Shown: positions 24,190 to 32,903 of the stretch, piece after piece
Numbering within the stretch: position 1 is the first letter of the stretch
How the letters are laid out: each line of letters starts with the position of its first letter
Source: Flavobacteriales bacterium
Lineage (GTDB): Bacteria; Bacteroidota; Bacteroidia; Flavobacteriales_F; PHOS-HE28
DNA: 64,000 nucleotides
Direction: 5' to 3'
Assembly (NCBI GenBank): GCA_016719225.1
Contig: JADKAN010000002.1
Coordinates: 124,001 to 188,000 of the forward strand
Made by a program: the position numbers and the translations under genes
Notes under the pieces: model-generated
The model's database searches: none
Told to the model about the DNA's origin: nothing
Seen by the model: the letters and a program-made list of their open reading frames with translations, nothing else

Positions 24190-25281
24190 ATGAATGCCAA
24201 GCCCATCGACCTTCGTGAACTTTCCAAGGAGGAGGTCACCGCTCTTGTAGCCGAGCTGGGCGATAAGCCTTACCGCGCCGCACAGGTGTGGGAATGGCTG
24301 TGGAAGACGCATGCTCCTTCCATCGAGGGAATGAGCAACATTTCCAAGGACTTGCGGGCGAAGCTTGCCGAGCGCGCTGTTTTGCGTCCACTGGTGATCG
24401 CTGAGCAGCAGAAGAGCAACGATGGCACGATCAAGTGCGCATTCCGCACGTGGGACGGGCACATTGTGGAAGGCGTTATGATCCCCACGGAAAAGCGGAT
24501 CACTGCCTGTGTCAGTTCTCAGATCGGATGCAGCTTGGATTGTGATTTCTGCGCCACGGGAAAGTTGAAGCGCGTGCGCAACCTCAGCGCGGGGGAGATC
24601 GTTGATCAGGTGGTACAGATCGCACGTTTGGCCGAGGAGCACCTGAAGCGACCGCTCACCAACATCGTCTACATGGGCATGGGCGAGCCTTTGCTGAACT
24701 ACGCGAACACCATGCGCAGCGCGGAGCGGATCAACGCCGAGGACGGCCTTGGCATGAGCTACCGCCGCATCACGGTGAGCACGGCGGGCATCGCGAAACA
24801 GATACGCCAGCTTGGCGATGATGGCGCGAAGTTCAACCTCGCTCTTTCGTTGCATGCCGCCACCGATGAGAAGCGCAGTAGCCTGATGCCGATCAACGAC
24901 AGCAACAACATCGAGGATCTGGTCTCTGCGCTGCGGTATTACACACGCCTCACCCGCAAGGATGTCACGTTCGAATACATCCTCTTCCGCGACTTCAACG
25001 ATTCCTTGGAGGATGCGCGCGACCTGTTGCGCATTTGCAGCAAGGTGGACGCGAAGGTGAACCTGATCGAGTACAACGCCACCGATGACGGGCGTTTCCA
25101 GCGCACACCGATGGAGCAGGCCTTGAAGTTCCAGAATTACCTGGAGAGCAAGGGGATCACCGCACGGATCCGACGCAGCCGCGGCCGCGACATCGATGCG
25201 GCCTGTGGGCAGCTGGCCAACAAGAACGAACCTGCAGTGGCGGGCGGGGAGCGGGTGATGAAGCCGGTTCAAAAAGATTAG
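24190..25281 (+). CDS. rlmN: Dual-specificity RNA methyltransferase RlmN (radical SAM)
   Basis: RlmN methylates C2 of adenosine 2503 in 23S rRNA and adenosine 37 in tRNAs by a radical SAM mechanism. The 363 residues contain the cluster motif CSLDCDFCATGKLKR near 115-129, the YMGMGEPLLNYANT segment near 162-175, and the conserved C-terminal Cys in RGRDIDAACGQL near 337-348 that forms the protein-RNA intermediate. The first Cys of the mechanism probably lies in TACVSSQIGC near 106. The ATG at 24190 is in the start module GACATTTGCACCATGAA, which resembles the DUF4230 gene's. Confidence 0.96.
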   Translation: MNAKPIDLRELSKEEVTALVAELGDKPYRAAQVWEWLWKTHAPSIEGMSNISKDLRAKLAERAVLRPLVIAEQQKSNDGTIKCAFRTWDGHIVEGVMIPTEKRITACVSSQIGCSLDCDFCATGKLKRVRNLSAGEIVDQVVQIARLAEEHLKRPLTNIVYMGMGEPLLNYANTMRSAERINAEDGLGMSYRRITVSTAGIAKQIRQLGDDGAKFNLALSLHAATDEKRSSLMPINDSNNIEDLVSALRYYTRLTRKDVTFEYILFRDFNDSLEDARDLLRICSKVDAKVNLIEYNATDDGRFQRTPMEQALKFQNYLESKGITARIRRSRGRDIDAACGQLANKNEPAVAGGERVMKPVQKD

Positions 25282-25341
25282 CTGACGAGGTCGGTCAGCT
25301 GATCAGCTGATGGGCACTTCGATCGGGTTCCTCAGCTGATC
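25281..25341. repeat. Perfect 16-bp palindrome with nearby copies of its half-site
   Basis: Bases 25295-25310 (tcagctgatcagctga) are a perfect palindrome. The decamer tcagctgatc returns at 25332-25341, and gctgac at 25281-25286 pairs with gtcagc at 25294-25299. The cluster lies between the convergent ends of rlmN and the outer-membrane protein gene, where a transcript end is expected. Confidence 0.5.
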
Positions 25342-26053
25342 AAAAACCGTAGCCCACTTTCACGCCGAGGAACGGCACGATGACTTGGTCGTTGGTCGAG
25401 CTTTGCACATAGCTCCACCGGCGGTCGGCAATGTCGAAATTCTCCTCCACCTCTTGAATGTCCCGAGTGCGGTATCCCACGCCGCAGTAAGCGTCGAACA
25501 GCCAGTTGTTGTTGCCGGCCAAGCGCTGATAACCGAAGTAGGCGCGTACATCGGTGTATTTGCGCTCGTCCCTTAAACGGAGTTCGGTGAAGCGGCCGGA
25601 ATCGTCCCTTGTGCGGATGTCATGTGCCCGGTCGAGGGAGGCGAATTCGGCCTGGACGTAGGCTCCCTGTGGCTCAATATCATGGGTGAGGTACCAGCGC
25701 AGCCCGAAATGGTATGCGGGTTTTGGAACGATCTCCGTGCCGGCGCTGAAAACGTCAGCGGGTTCTCCGGCAAAGGAAAGGTCAAGGTAATTGCGGTAGG
25801 TGATGCCCAAGGCCACTTCCGCGCTCAGGCTTTCGGACAGGGCCCGTTCGTAGTACACAGGCACTTCGCCACGCAGGAAAAGCAACGGGTTCAGCTTGAT
25901 CACGTTCTTCACGCAGTTCACCGTATCCCAAGCTGCTGCCAGTCGGTCCTTGTAAAGCACCACCTTGGTTTTTGAAGGCTTCACCTGCGCCATGGCATGG
26001 CCCGCGAAGGCAAGGAGCAAAAGGGCCGTAAAGGGCCTGATAACGGGTGCCAT
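25340..26053 (-). CDS. Predicted outer-membrane or secreted protein
   Basis: This 237-residue protein has an N-terminal signal peptide (about 1-22, ALLLLAFAGHAMAQ) from ATG 26053. The rest is made of alternating hydrophobic and polar strands with aromatic ends (LRWYLTHD, YTDVRAYFGYQRL, NWLFDAYCGVGYRTRD) and ends in VIVPFLGVKVGYGF, whose last residue is Phe, the usual end of an outer-membrane beta barrel. No family is recognised. Its -7 box lies only 4 bases before the ATG. It runs divergently from the polyprenyl synthetase. Confidence 0.7.
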   Translation of the reverse strand: MAPVIRPFTALLLLAFAGHAMAQVKPSKTKVVLYKDRLAAAWDTVNCVKNVIKLNPLLFLRGEVPVYYERALSESLSAEVALGITYRNYLDLSFAGEPADVFSAGTEIVPKPAYHFGLRWYLTHDIEPQGAYVQAEFASLDRAHDIRTRDDSGRFTELRLRDERKYTDVRAYFGYQRLAGNNNWLFDAYCGVGYRTRDIQEVEENFDIADRRWSYVQSSTNDQVIVPFLGVKVGYGF

Positions 26054-26057
26054 GGCC

Positions 26058-26065
26058 CGAAAGTA
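26058..26065 (-). promoter_or_regulatory. -7 box TACTTTCG, leaderless arrangement
   Basis: On the minus strand TACTTTCG ends 4 bases before the start codon at 26053. The expected transcription start is therefore at the start codon itself. Confidence 0.45.
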
Positions 26066-26135
26066 AGTGCCGAGCGGCAACCGTTCGCCGAACGGTGGGC
26101 TGCCCTTAGCCGCAACCTCCTCATCTTTGCGGTGC

Positions 26136-27149
26136 ATGTTGATCGCCGAGCCTTCAGCCACCGTGAACGCCATACCACGTTCCATCGCCGAGATCCGCGG
26201 CCCGGTAGCGGAAGAATTGTCCGTTTTTGAGCGACGCTTCCATGATGCCATGCGGAGCAAGGTGCCGCTGCTGGACCGGGTGATGCACTACATCGTGCAG
26301 CGCAAGGGCAAGCAGATGCGGCCCATGTTCACGCTGCTCAGCGCGCGGCAGTTCGGGCCCCTGAGCGAGCCGGCCTATACCGCTGCCTCGTTGGTGGAAC
26401 TGCTCCACACGGCCACGCTGGTCCATGACGACGTGGTGGACGATAGCGACCGCCGGCGCGGCTTCTTCAGCATCAACGCGCTGTGGAAGAACAAGGTGGC
26501 CGTGCTGGTGGGCGACTACCTGTTGAGCAAAGGGCTTCTGCTAGCGGTGGATCACGGGCAGTTCGAGCTGTTGCGCATCGTGAGCACCGCGGTGCGCGAA
26601 ATGAGCGAAGGCGAACTGCTCCAGATGGAAAAGGCACGCGGGCTCAACTTCGACGAGGCCGTGTATTTCGACATTATCCGCAAAAAGACCGCCAGCTTGA
26701 TCGCCGCTTGCTGCGCGAGCGGTGCCCATGCCGGCGGGGCGGCCCCGGAGCAAGTTGCGCTGATGCGCGATTTCGGTGAACAGGCGGGGATCGCCTTCCA
26801 AGTGAAGGACGACCTGTTCGACTATGGCGCCGGGAAAGGCATCGGAAAGCCAACGGGCATCGACATCAAGGAAGGCAAGCTCACCCTGCCGTTGATCCAC
26901 GCGCTGAACCAGGCCGCACCTGCGGACAGGCAATGGATGGTGCGCACCGTGAAGCAAGCTTCGAAAGGAAAGGGCGACGTGGGGAAACTGGTTGCCAAGG
27001 TGGTGGAGCTGGGCGGCATCGAGTATGCCCGGAAAGCCATGTACGACCACCGTGATCAAGCGCTCGCCATTCTGCACAAACTGCCCCGAACGCCGGCCCG
27101 CGACGGTTTGGAAGGCTTGTTGGAAATGACCGTTGAACGTACCAAATGA
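26136..27149 (+). CDS. Polyprenyl (octaprenyl-type) diphosphate synthase
   Basis: This trans-prenyltransferase condenses farnesyl diphosphate with isopentenyl diphosphate to make the side chain of menaquinone. The 337 residues show the first Asp-rich motif LVHDDVVDDSDRRRG near 93-107 and the second, KDDLFDYGAGKGIGKPTGID near 223-242, with the expected EGKLTLPLIHAL near 245. The start was placed at ATG 26136 (MLIAEPSA); an ATG at 26067 would overlap the divergent promoter region. The stop overlaps the next gene by 4 bases. The chain length made cannot be told from sequence alone. Confidence 0.93.
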   Translation: MLIAEPSATVNAIPRSIAEIRGPVAEELSVFERRFHDAMRSKVPLLDRVMHYIVQRKGKQMRPMFTLLSARQFGPLSEPAYTAASLVELLHTATLVHDDVVDDSDRRRGFFSINALWKNKVAVLVGDYLLSKGLLLAVDHGQFELLRIVSTAVREMSEGELLQMEKARGLNFDEAVYFDIIRKKTASLIAACCASGAHAGGAAPEQVALMRDFGEQAGIAFQVKDDLFDYGAGKGIGKPTGIDIKEGKLTLPLIHALNQAAPADRQWMVRTVKQASKGKGDVGKLVAKVVELGGIEYARKAMYDHRDQALAILHKLPRTPARDGLEGLLEMTVERTK

Positions 27150-27619
27150 ACACCTTCCACAAGTCCGTTGGCGTACTCGGCGTCCTCATGGCCAGCCTGC
27201 TTTATTCATGTGGCAGCGGCTCTTCCACCACCGCGGAAAAGCCGAAGGCGGACAGCACCACAGCCGCGTCCACCTTCGTGAACGAACCACTGCCGGATAA
27301 CGGCCATGCGCGCGTAACGGACAAGCAGGGCCGCTTGCGCATGGAAGGTGATATGAAGAACGGCCAGCGTGAAGGCATCTGGACCAGCTACGACGTGCGG
27401 GGCAAGGTGAAGAGCCGCAACGAATACCATGGGAACAAGCTCAACGGCATCACCACCGTGTTCCGCGAGAACGGTGCGCCGATGTACACCGGCCAGTACC
27501 ACAACGACAAGGAGAGCGGGCTTTGGCAGTTCTACGACGCTAGCGGTGCGCTGAACAAGGAAGTGCGCTACGACAGCATGGGCGCAGTTATCAACGATCC
27601 GGGCCCGGCTCCCCGGTGA
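27146..27619 (+). CDS. Lipoprotein with MORN-type repeats (YwqK-like)
   Basis: This 157-residue lipoprotein has a signal peptide ending in the lipobox LLYSC (Cys near 22) and a low-complexity Ser/Thr/Ala linker. It then has three or four MORN-type repeats such as RMEGDMKNGQREGIWTSYD near 63-81, KSRNEYHGNKLNGITTVF near 87-104 and YTGQYHNDKESGLWQFYD near 109-126. This matches the YwqK antitoxin-like group of Bacteroidota, whose name is historical and does not prove a toxin partner; none is adjacent. It is translationally coupled to the synthase gene by an ATGA overlap. Confidence 0.85.
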   Translation: MNTFHKSVGVLGVLMASLLYSCGSGSSTTAEKPKADSTTAASTFVNEPLPDNGHARVTDKQGRLRMEGDMKNGQREGIWTSYDVRGKVKSRNEYHGNKLNGITTVFRENGAPMYTGQYHNDKESGLWQFYDASGALNKEVRYDSMGAVINDPGPAPR

Positions 27620-27623
27620 TCGG

Positions 27624-27631
27624 TAAATTCG
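27624..27631 (+). promoter_or_regulatory. -7 box TAAATTCG before dnaG
   Basis: The octamer lies 5 bases after the lipoprotein stop codon and 34 bases before the GTG start of dnaG. Confidence 0.45.
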
Positions 27632-27665
27632 CGGTCCGAAAAGTCTGGACCATTTTTCGACTACC

Positions 27666-29618
27666 GTGATCACCCCCCGCTCCATACAGGAAGTCAAGGA
27701 CGCCGTGCGCATCGAAGAGGTGTTGGGCGAATTCCTGGACCTGAAGCGCAAGGGACCGCGCTACTTGGGCCTTTGCCCGTTCCACAACGAGAAAACGCCA
27801 TCCTTCAACGTAAGCCCACAACTCGGCATCTACAAGTGCTTCGGTTGCGGCGAAAGCGGGGATGCGATCAAATTCCTCGAGAAACAGGAGCATCTCTCCT
27901 TCGTGGAGGCGATCCGCTGGCTGGGCAAGCGCTACGGCATTCAGCTGGAGGAAGAGGAACAATCTGCCGAGCAACAGTTGGAGCAGAGCGAGCGTGAAAG
28001 CCTCGGCGTGGTGCAGCAATGGGCGCTGAACTGGAGCGTGGACCAACTGTGGAACACGGAGGAAGGCAAGCGCATCGGTCTCAGCTATTTCAGGGAGCGC
28101 GGCTTCCGTGAGGACATCATCAAGGAATTCCAGTTGGGCTATGTGCCTGAAAATGGTGATGCCTTCGCGACCGCCGCACTGGCCCATGGCTTCGCACCGG
28201 AACTACTGGAAAAGGCGGGCTGGATCAAATTAAGGGACAACGGCAATGCGTGGGATTTCTTCCAAGGGCGCGTCACCTTTCCCATCCACGGTTTGGCGGG
28301 GCAGCCCATCGGCTTCGGGGCGCGGACGCTGAAGAGCGACAAGAAGCTGCCGAAATACTTCAACAGCCCGGAGAGCGTGCTGTATGTGAAAAGCCGCTCG
28401 CTGTACGGGATCAGCTACGCGAAAAAGGCCATTGTGGAGCAGTCCAACTGCCTGCTTGTGGAAGGCTACACCGACGTGATCAGTCTTCACCAAGCGGGCA
28501 TCGCCAACGTGGTGGCCAGCAGCGGTACCAGCCTCACCGTGGAACAAGTGCGGCTCATCAAGCGCTACGCCCAGGCGGTCACCATCCTTTACGACGGAGA
28601 TGCAGCGGGCATCAAGGCCTCTTTGCGCGGCATCGACCTCATCCTCGCGGAAGGCCTGAGCGTGAAGGTGGTGGTGTTCACCGAGGGCGATGACCCCGAC
28701 AGCTTTGCGCGCAAGCATTCCAGCAGCGAGATCGCGGAGCACCTGAAGGCGAATGCAAAGGACTTCCTGGTTTTCAAGGCGGACCTATTGGTGAAGGAGG
28801 CGGGCGACGATCCCGTGCGCAAGGCCGCTGCCATCCACGAGCTGGTGGAAAGCATTGCACTGGTCCCGGACCACGTGCTGCGTTCACTGTATGTGAAGCA
28901 GTGCGCGCGCATGCTGGACGTGGGCGAGCAGGCGCTGGTGAGCGAAATGAACAAGGTGCTGCGGAAAGGCTTCCGGAAGCAACTTGGCGATGGAGCGCCA
29001 CCGTTGGAGGAACTTCTCGACCCCACGATCGCGCCGCCACAGCCGCAAGTGGAGGACCTCGGCACCACGCCGCAGGAACGTGATCTGCTGCGCATACTCA
29101 TCAGCTACGGGCATGAGCGCGTCATTGTTCCCTTCCAGGACAACGAAGGCGAAGTGACCGAAGAGGACACTTCCGTGGCGGAGCTGATGTTCCAGTCGCT
29201 CGCCCAGGACGACATCACCTTCGACGAACCGGTGTTCCAAGCCATCTACCGCGACTACAGTTTCGCGAACAAGATGGGCACGAAAGTGGAGCCCAAGCGC
29301 TACGTTGACAACGAGAAGGAGGAATGGCGCAGCCTCGCCATCGACCTGCTGACCCAGCGACATGTGTTGAGCCCCAACTGGCAGGCCAAGCATAAGATCC
29401 ACGTCACCCACGAGAACGAGCAATTGCTGGATGCTGTGGAACATGGCCTGAACATGCTGAAGGAGCGGCGTGTGGACCGGATGTTGCGGGAGAAGCAGGA
29501 GCAGATCAAGGACATGAGCGACGATGCCGACGTGGAAATGGCCCTGCGCACCATCATGGCGTTGAACCAAGCGAAGAAGGAATTCGCGAAGCTCACGGGC
29601 CGGGTGGTGGTGGGTTGA
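27666..29618 (+). CDS. dnaG: DNA primase
   Basis: DnaG makes RNA primers for replication, acting with the helicase DnaB. The 650 residues have an N-terminal CHC2 zinc finger (CPFHNEKTPSF near 37-47, then KCFGCGESGDAIKF near 58-71) and the catalytic core with LVEGYTDVISLHQAG near 262-276. The TOPRIM acidic motif YDGDAAGIKAS lies near 309-319, and the C-terminal helical domain would bind DnaB. The start is GTG 27666 (GTGATCACC): the residues ITPRSIQEVKDAVRIEEVL follow immediately and no ATG precedes them in frame after the last stop. Confidence 0.96.
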   Translation: MITPRSIQEVKDAVRIEEVLGEFLDLKRKGPRYLGLCPFHNEKTPSFNVSPQLGIYKCFGCGESGDAIKFLEKQEHLSFVEAIRWLGKRYGIQLEEEEQSAEQQLEQSERESLGVVQQWALNWSVDQLWNTEEGKRIGLSYFRERGFREDIIKEFQLGYVPENGDAFATAALAHGFAPELLEKAGWIKLRDNGNAWDFFQGRVTFPIHGLAGQPIGFGARTLKSDKKLPKYFNSPESVLYVKSRSLYGISYAKKAIVEQSNCLLVEGYTDVISLHQAGIANVVASSGTSLTVEQVRLIKRYAQAVTILYDGDAAGIKASLRGIDLILAEGLSVKVVVFTEGDDPDSFARKHSSSEIAEHLKANAKDFLVFKADLLVKEAGDDPVRKAAAIHELVESIALVPDHVLRSLYVKQCARMLDVGEQALVSEMNKVLRKGFRKQLGDGAPPLEELLDPTIAPPQPQVEDLGTTPQERDLLRILISYGHERVIVPFQDNEGEVTEEDTSVAELMFQSLAQDDITFDEPVFQAIYRDYSFANKMGTKVEPKRYVDNEKEEWRSLAIDLLTQRHVLSPNWQAKHKIHVTHENEQLLDAVEHGLNMLKERRVDRMLREKQEQIKDMSDDADVEMALRTIMALNQAKKEFAKLTGRVVVG

Positions 29619-29635
29619 TCCTTCAACACCCTTAC

Positions 29636-30541
29636 ATGGACCACGACCACGCGCACGCCCACGATCACGCGGGGCACGACCATGCGAAAGGATCGGGCAA
29701 CCTGCGCCTGGCGTTCTTCTTCAACCTAGCGTTCACCCTGATCGAGGTGGCCGGTGGATTCTGGACGAACAGCCTGGCGGTGCTGAGCGATGCCATGCAC
29801 GACATGGGCGATGTACTGGTGCTTGGCGCTGCTTGGTATTTGAGCCACTTGGCTGTCCGCGGCCGCGATGCGAAGTACAGTTACGGCTATGGCCGATACA
29901 GCATGCTGGGTGGCTGGCTCACGGCGCTGGTGTTGGCCATCGGCTCATTGGTGCTCATGATCTTCACGCTGTCGCGGTTGAATGATGTGCATGAACCGTT
30001 CGCGAACGGCATGATCGTCCTGGGCGTGTTCGGCTTGGCGATGAACGGCTTTGCGGCATGGAAGCTTCACGGAGGAAGTACATTGAATGAGCGCGGGGCT
30101 TATCTGCATCTGTTGGAGGATGTGCTCGGCTGGGCGGCTGTGCTGGTGGGCGCGGTGGTAATCCGCTTCACGGGCTGGGGCATCGTGGACCCGCTGCTTT
30201 CCGTGGCCATCAACCTGTATGTGTTCTACAATGCCGTGGGCACCTTGCGGAAGGGCACAGGGATCCTGATGCAACGACTGCCCGAAGACTACAATGAACG
30301 GGCCGTGGCCGAAGCGCTGTTGGCCCTGCCGCACGTAGTTGGCGCTCACGACCAACATGCCTGGACGTTGGATGGCGACTATACAGTGCTCACCGTGCAC
30401 TTGTGCGTGGACACGAGCGACGCAGGGGAGCGGCGCGCGATCACGAACGAAGCGCGTATCAAGCTGAAGGAAATGAGCATCGCCCACGCCACGATCGAGT
30501 TGGAACTGCCCGAGGATGAGTGCGCTTTCGAACACCATTGA
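29636..30541 (+). CDS. Cation diffusion facilitator (CzcD-type zinc/cobalt/cadmium exporter)
   Basis: This 301-residue cation diffusion facilitator exports divalent metals in exchange for protons. It starts with a His/Asp-rich metal-binding tail (MDHDHAHAHDHAGHDHAKG). Six membrane helices follow; the metal-site pattern appears as SLAVLSDAMHDMGD near 43-56 and LHLLEDVLGWAAVL near 150-163, with the expected His and Asp ligands. A cytoplasmic C-terminal domain carries HDQHAWTLDGDY near 236. The ATG at 29636 gives a clean start; a TTG at 29615 that overlaps the dnaG stop would add seven residues. Confidence 0.93.
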   Translation: MDHDHAHAHDHAGHDHAKGSGNLRLAFFFNLAFTLIEVAGGFWTNSLAVLSDAMHDMGDVLVLGAAWYLSHLAVRGRDAKYSYGYGRYSMLGGWLTALVLAIGSLVLMIFTLSRLNDVHEPFANGMIVLGVFGLAMNGFAAWKLHGGSTLNERGAYLHLLEDVLGWAAVLVGAVVIRFTGWGIVDPLLSVAINLYVFYNAVGTLRKGTGILMQRLPEDYNERAVAEALLALPHVVGAHDQHAWTLDGDYTVLTVHLCVDTSDAGERRAITNEARIKLKEMSIAHATIELELPEDECAFEHH

Positions 30542-30690
30542 TGACGTTAAGCAAACGCCTATTCCGCCTGCTGGCTTCCTTTAACCGGTCGGTGTTCCCC
30601 AAACAATGGGACCGGGACCTGCTGCGCCTCAGCAAGCCGCGACAGGCACTGGCTGCTTACCGCTATTGGGTCACTAAAAATGCATTGTAG
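30541..30690 (+). CDS. Small conserved-looking basic protein (49 residues)
   Basis: This short gene begins at ATG 30541, sharing one base with the CDF stop codon (TGATG), so it is probably translated by re-initiation. It encodes 49 residues with a basic N-terminus (MTLSKRLFRLLASFN), a middle LLRLSKPRQALAAY and the end YRYWVTKNAL. From memory this matches a small protein of Flavobacteriia (pattern RLDL.KASK.QLAI.GWR.YVTKNAL), sometimes mislabelled 'SsrA-binding protein'; I cannot confirm that by search. It has no membrane helix, and its function is unknown. Confidence 0.6.
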   Translation: MTLSKRLFRLLASFNRSVFPKQWDRDLLRLSKPRQALAAYRYWVTKNAL

Positions 30691-30848
30691 AGGCTTAGGA
30701 TGTAGGCAACCCACGTTGTGGCGAACTTGGCGATGAACTCCTCATCCCGGACTCACGAAGTGGATCACGAGCGGACCTTGAAATTTTGGTGATCGCCCCG
30801 GAACGTATCAAACTGGCGCGCCGACCTTGAACCCGCTAATTTGCGCCG

Positions 30849-32903
30849 ATGCGATCCTGGGCCTTCGTCCCCGTGCTCTTGGCACATTCACTCTGGGGGC
30901 AGGTGCGCATCAACGAGCTGCAATGCACGCGCGATCCGGATTCCGACGGCAAAGGAGCTAACGGGGATTGGATCGAGCTTTACAACGCCGGTCCCAAGGC
31001 TGTGGATCTGGCAGGATACGCGCTCGTTCTCGATGGCGTGGCGCACAAGTTCGAAGCTCCTTTAATGGTGCCTCCGCGCTCGCTCCGTGTATTGTGGTGC
31101 GATGGCGATCCCAAAGCCGGAACAGATCATCTCAGCGTGAAATTGTCCCGTACGGGAGGCACTCTATTGCTTGTTGCCTCAGATAAGGTTACCGTGCTCG
31201 ATCTTTTCCATTGGCCCGCTTTGCCTGCCGGTTGTTCCATCGGCCGCAGGGAGGACGGCGGCCGTGCTTGGGGTTTCTTCGCCCACCCCGGGCCGGGTGC
31301 CAGCAATAACGATCGCTATGCCGTGGACCAGATCTTGGAGGCCCCAGTGGTCACTTCTGCGAATGGTCGGCTGCGCATCATCCTGCCGGAAGGAGCCGAC
31401 GAAGTGCGTTATACGTTGGATGGCTCCGTGCCGGACGAGAGCTCGTCAGTCTATTCGTCTCCTTTGCTTGCTACTGACGGAACCATCCTTCGTGCTCGGG
31501 CTTACGCATCCAGTGCCATTCCGAGCGCAGAAGTGGTCAGTATGCCCGGTATTCCGGCTGGTGCCTGGTCTTTGGTGATCGCTCCTGCGGATCTGCAGGG
31601 GCCGCAAGGCATTGCTGACGTTGCCACGGGTAACTTCTCCCGTTACGGCCCAGCATGGCAACGGCAGGCTTGGATACAATATGGACCGGGGAACAGTACT
31701 GCAACTCCGGTCCGGGTGGCCATCGCGGGTAGCGGCACGCGCAGTTTGGCCAAGCGTAATTTCAAGCTCTTTGCGAAGGACCGTTCCGGTGCTACAGGCA
31801 AACTGAGGTTACCGGACGGCAGCGAAGCGGATGAGGTGGTGCTGCGCGCCGATGCCAGCCCCAACGCATTCCTGCGGAATGAGTTCATGAACGAAATTGC
31901 CCGGCGCAGCGGAGGTAACGTGGATGTGCAGCATTCCACTCCGGTGCCGCTCTACATCAACGGCAGATACCAGGGTCTGTACCGCGTGATGCCAGCGAAG
32001 AACAAGGCTTGGGCCAAGGGATTGAACGGAGGCCGTCCGGTTGAATTGGTGGATGGTGCTGGTCCTCGAGCAGTATCCGGCGGGTTGAAGAATTACACGG
32101 CGATGGGGAAAGCCATCGCGGACGGCGTTGGGGCACCGATACTGGAAAACCTAGTGGACCTGAACAGCCTGATCGACCTGGCCTGCTTCGACCTGTGGAC
32201 CGGGCGCGGAGATCACGACCTGAACGTGCGCTGTTGGCGGCCACGCGGACCTGGGGGCAAGTGGCGTTGGGTGCTTTACGACATGGACCAGTGGGCGCCC
32301 CCGACAGAGCGCACCGTACAACGCATGTGCGCAGCGGCGGTCCCGGAAACGCCCTTTGTGCCTCAAGTGCTGAGCGATCCGGAACTGCGGATGCTCTTGT
32401 TGGCACGGATGAGCGCCCTTCTGGCCACTACGCTCAGCGCCGATCGTGGTGAAGCCCTGCTGGATTCTTTGTATGACCGGCATGCAGTTGAGATGGCAAA
32501 GGACCATGCGCGCTGGCACTGTGAATTGCTCATGCCTTCCCCGAAGGCGGCCAAGACCGGAATAGTGGGTCACCTCCAAGGCCGTAACGCCGCGCTGATG
32601 GCGCAACTACGGCAGGCCACCGGTGTAAAAACCCGAAGCGTTGCCGTTGCCGTTGAGCCTACCGGCGCAGGAACCGTGCTGTTGGAAAACCTCTCGTTCA
32701 CGGATGCTCAGCGGAACGTGGAGAGCTTCGCCGGCGTGCCCTTGCACCTGCAGGCGATACCCACCGCGGGCATGGAATTCGTGGGTTGGAAGAATACCGA
32801 GGTATCAAACCCGGTCTTTGTGTTGGCGGGTCTGCGCGATGAACGCGCGGTCGCGGTGTTCCGTCCGTCCGGGTCAGCCAGCAAGGGCGCCCTGAAGCAG
32901 TGA
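30849..32903 (+). CDS. CotH-kinase protein with lamin-tail and hexosaminidase-C-like domains
   Basis: This 684-residue exported protein has a short signal peptide (about 1-17, VPVLLAHSLWGQ). A lamin-tail domain (about 18-155) carries VRINELQCTRD and GDWIELYNAGPKAVDLAGY. A chitobiase/hexosaminidase C-terminal-like beta domain with VRYTLDGSVPDESS near 180 follows, then a CotH kinase domain (about 250-560) with RNEFMNEIARRSGG, YINGRYQGLYRVMP and a WVLYDMDQWAP segment with Asp residues. The end (about 590-675) looks like a bacterial beta repeat (FVGWKNTE). CotH proteins are spore-coat kinases in Bacillus; here it is probably a surface protein of unknown substrate. There is no T9SS sorting tail. 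The stop overlaps purQ by 30 bases (convergent). Confidence 0.87.
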   Translation: MRSWAFVPVLLAHSLWGQVRINELQCTRDPDSDGKGANGDWIELYNAGPKAVDLAGYALVLDGVAHKFEAPLMVPPRSLRVLWCDGDPKAGTDHLSVKLSRTGGTLLLVASDKVTVLDLFHWPALPAGCSIGRREDGGRAWGFFAHPGPGASNNDRYAVDQILEAPVVTSANGRLRIILPEGADEVRYTLDGSVPDESSSVYSSPLLATDGTILRARAYASSAIPSAEVVSMPGIPAGAWSLVIAPADLQGPQGIADVATGNFSRYGPAWQRQAWIQYGPGNSTATPVRVAIAGSGTRSLAKRNFKLFAKDRSGATGKLRLPDGSEADEVVLRADASPNAFLRNEFMNEIARRSGGNVDVQHSTPVPLYINGRYQGLYRVMPAKNKAWAKGLNGGRPVELVDGAGPRAVSGGLKNYTAMGKAIADGVGAPILENLVDLNSLIDLACFDLWTGRGDHDLNVRCWRPRGPGGKWRWVLYDMDQWAPPTERTVQRMCAAAVPETPFVPQVLSDPELRMLLLARMSALLATTLSADRGEALLDSLYDRHAVEMAKDHARWHCELLMPSPKAAKTGIVGHLQGRNAALMAQLRQATGVKTRSVAVAVEPTGAGTVLLENLSFTDAQRNVESFAGVPLHLQAIPTAGMEFVGWKNTEVSNPVFVLAGLRDERAVAVFRPSGSASKGALKQ

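Noticed and set aside
24073..25272. 399-codon open frame on the minus strand
   Set aside because: Antisense to rlmN and without recognisable domains.
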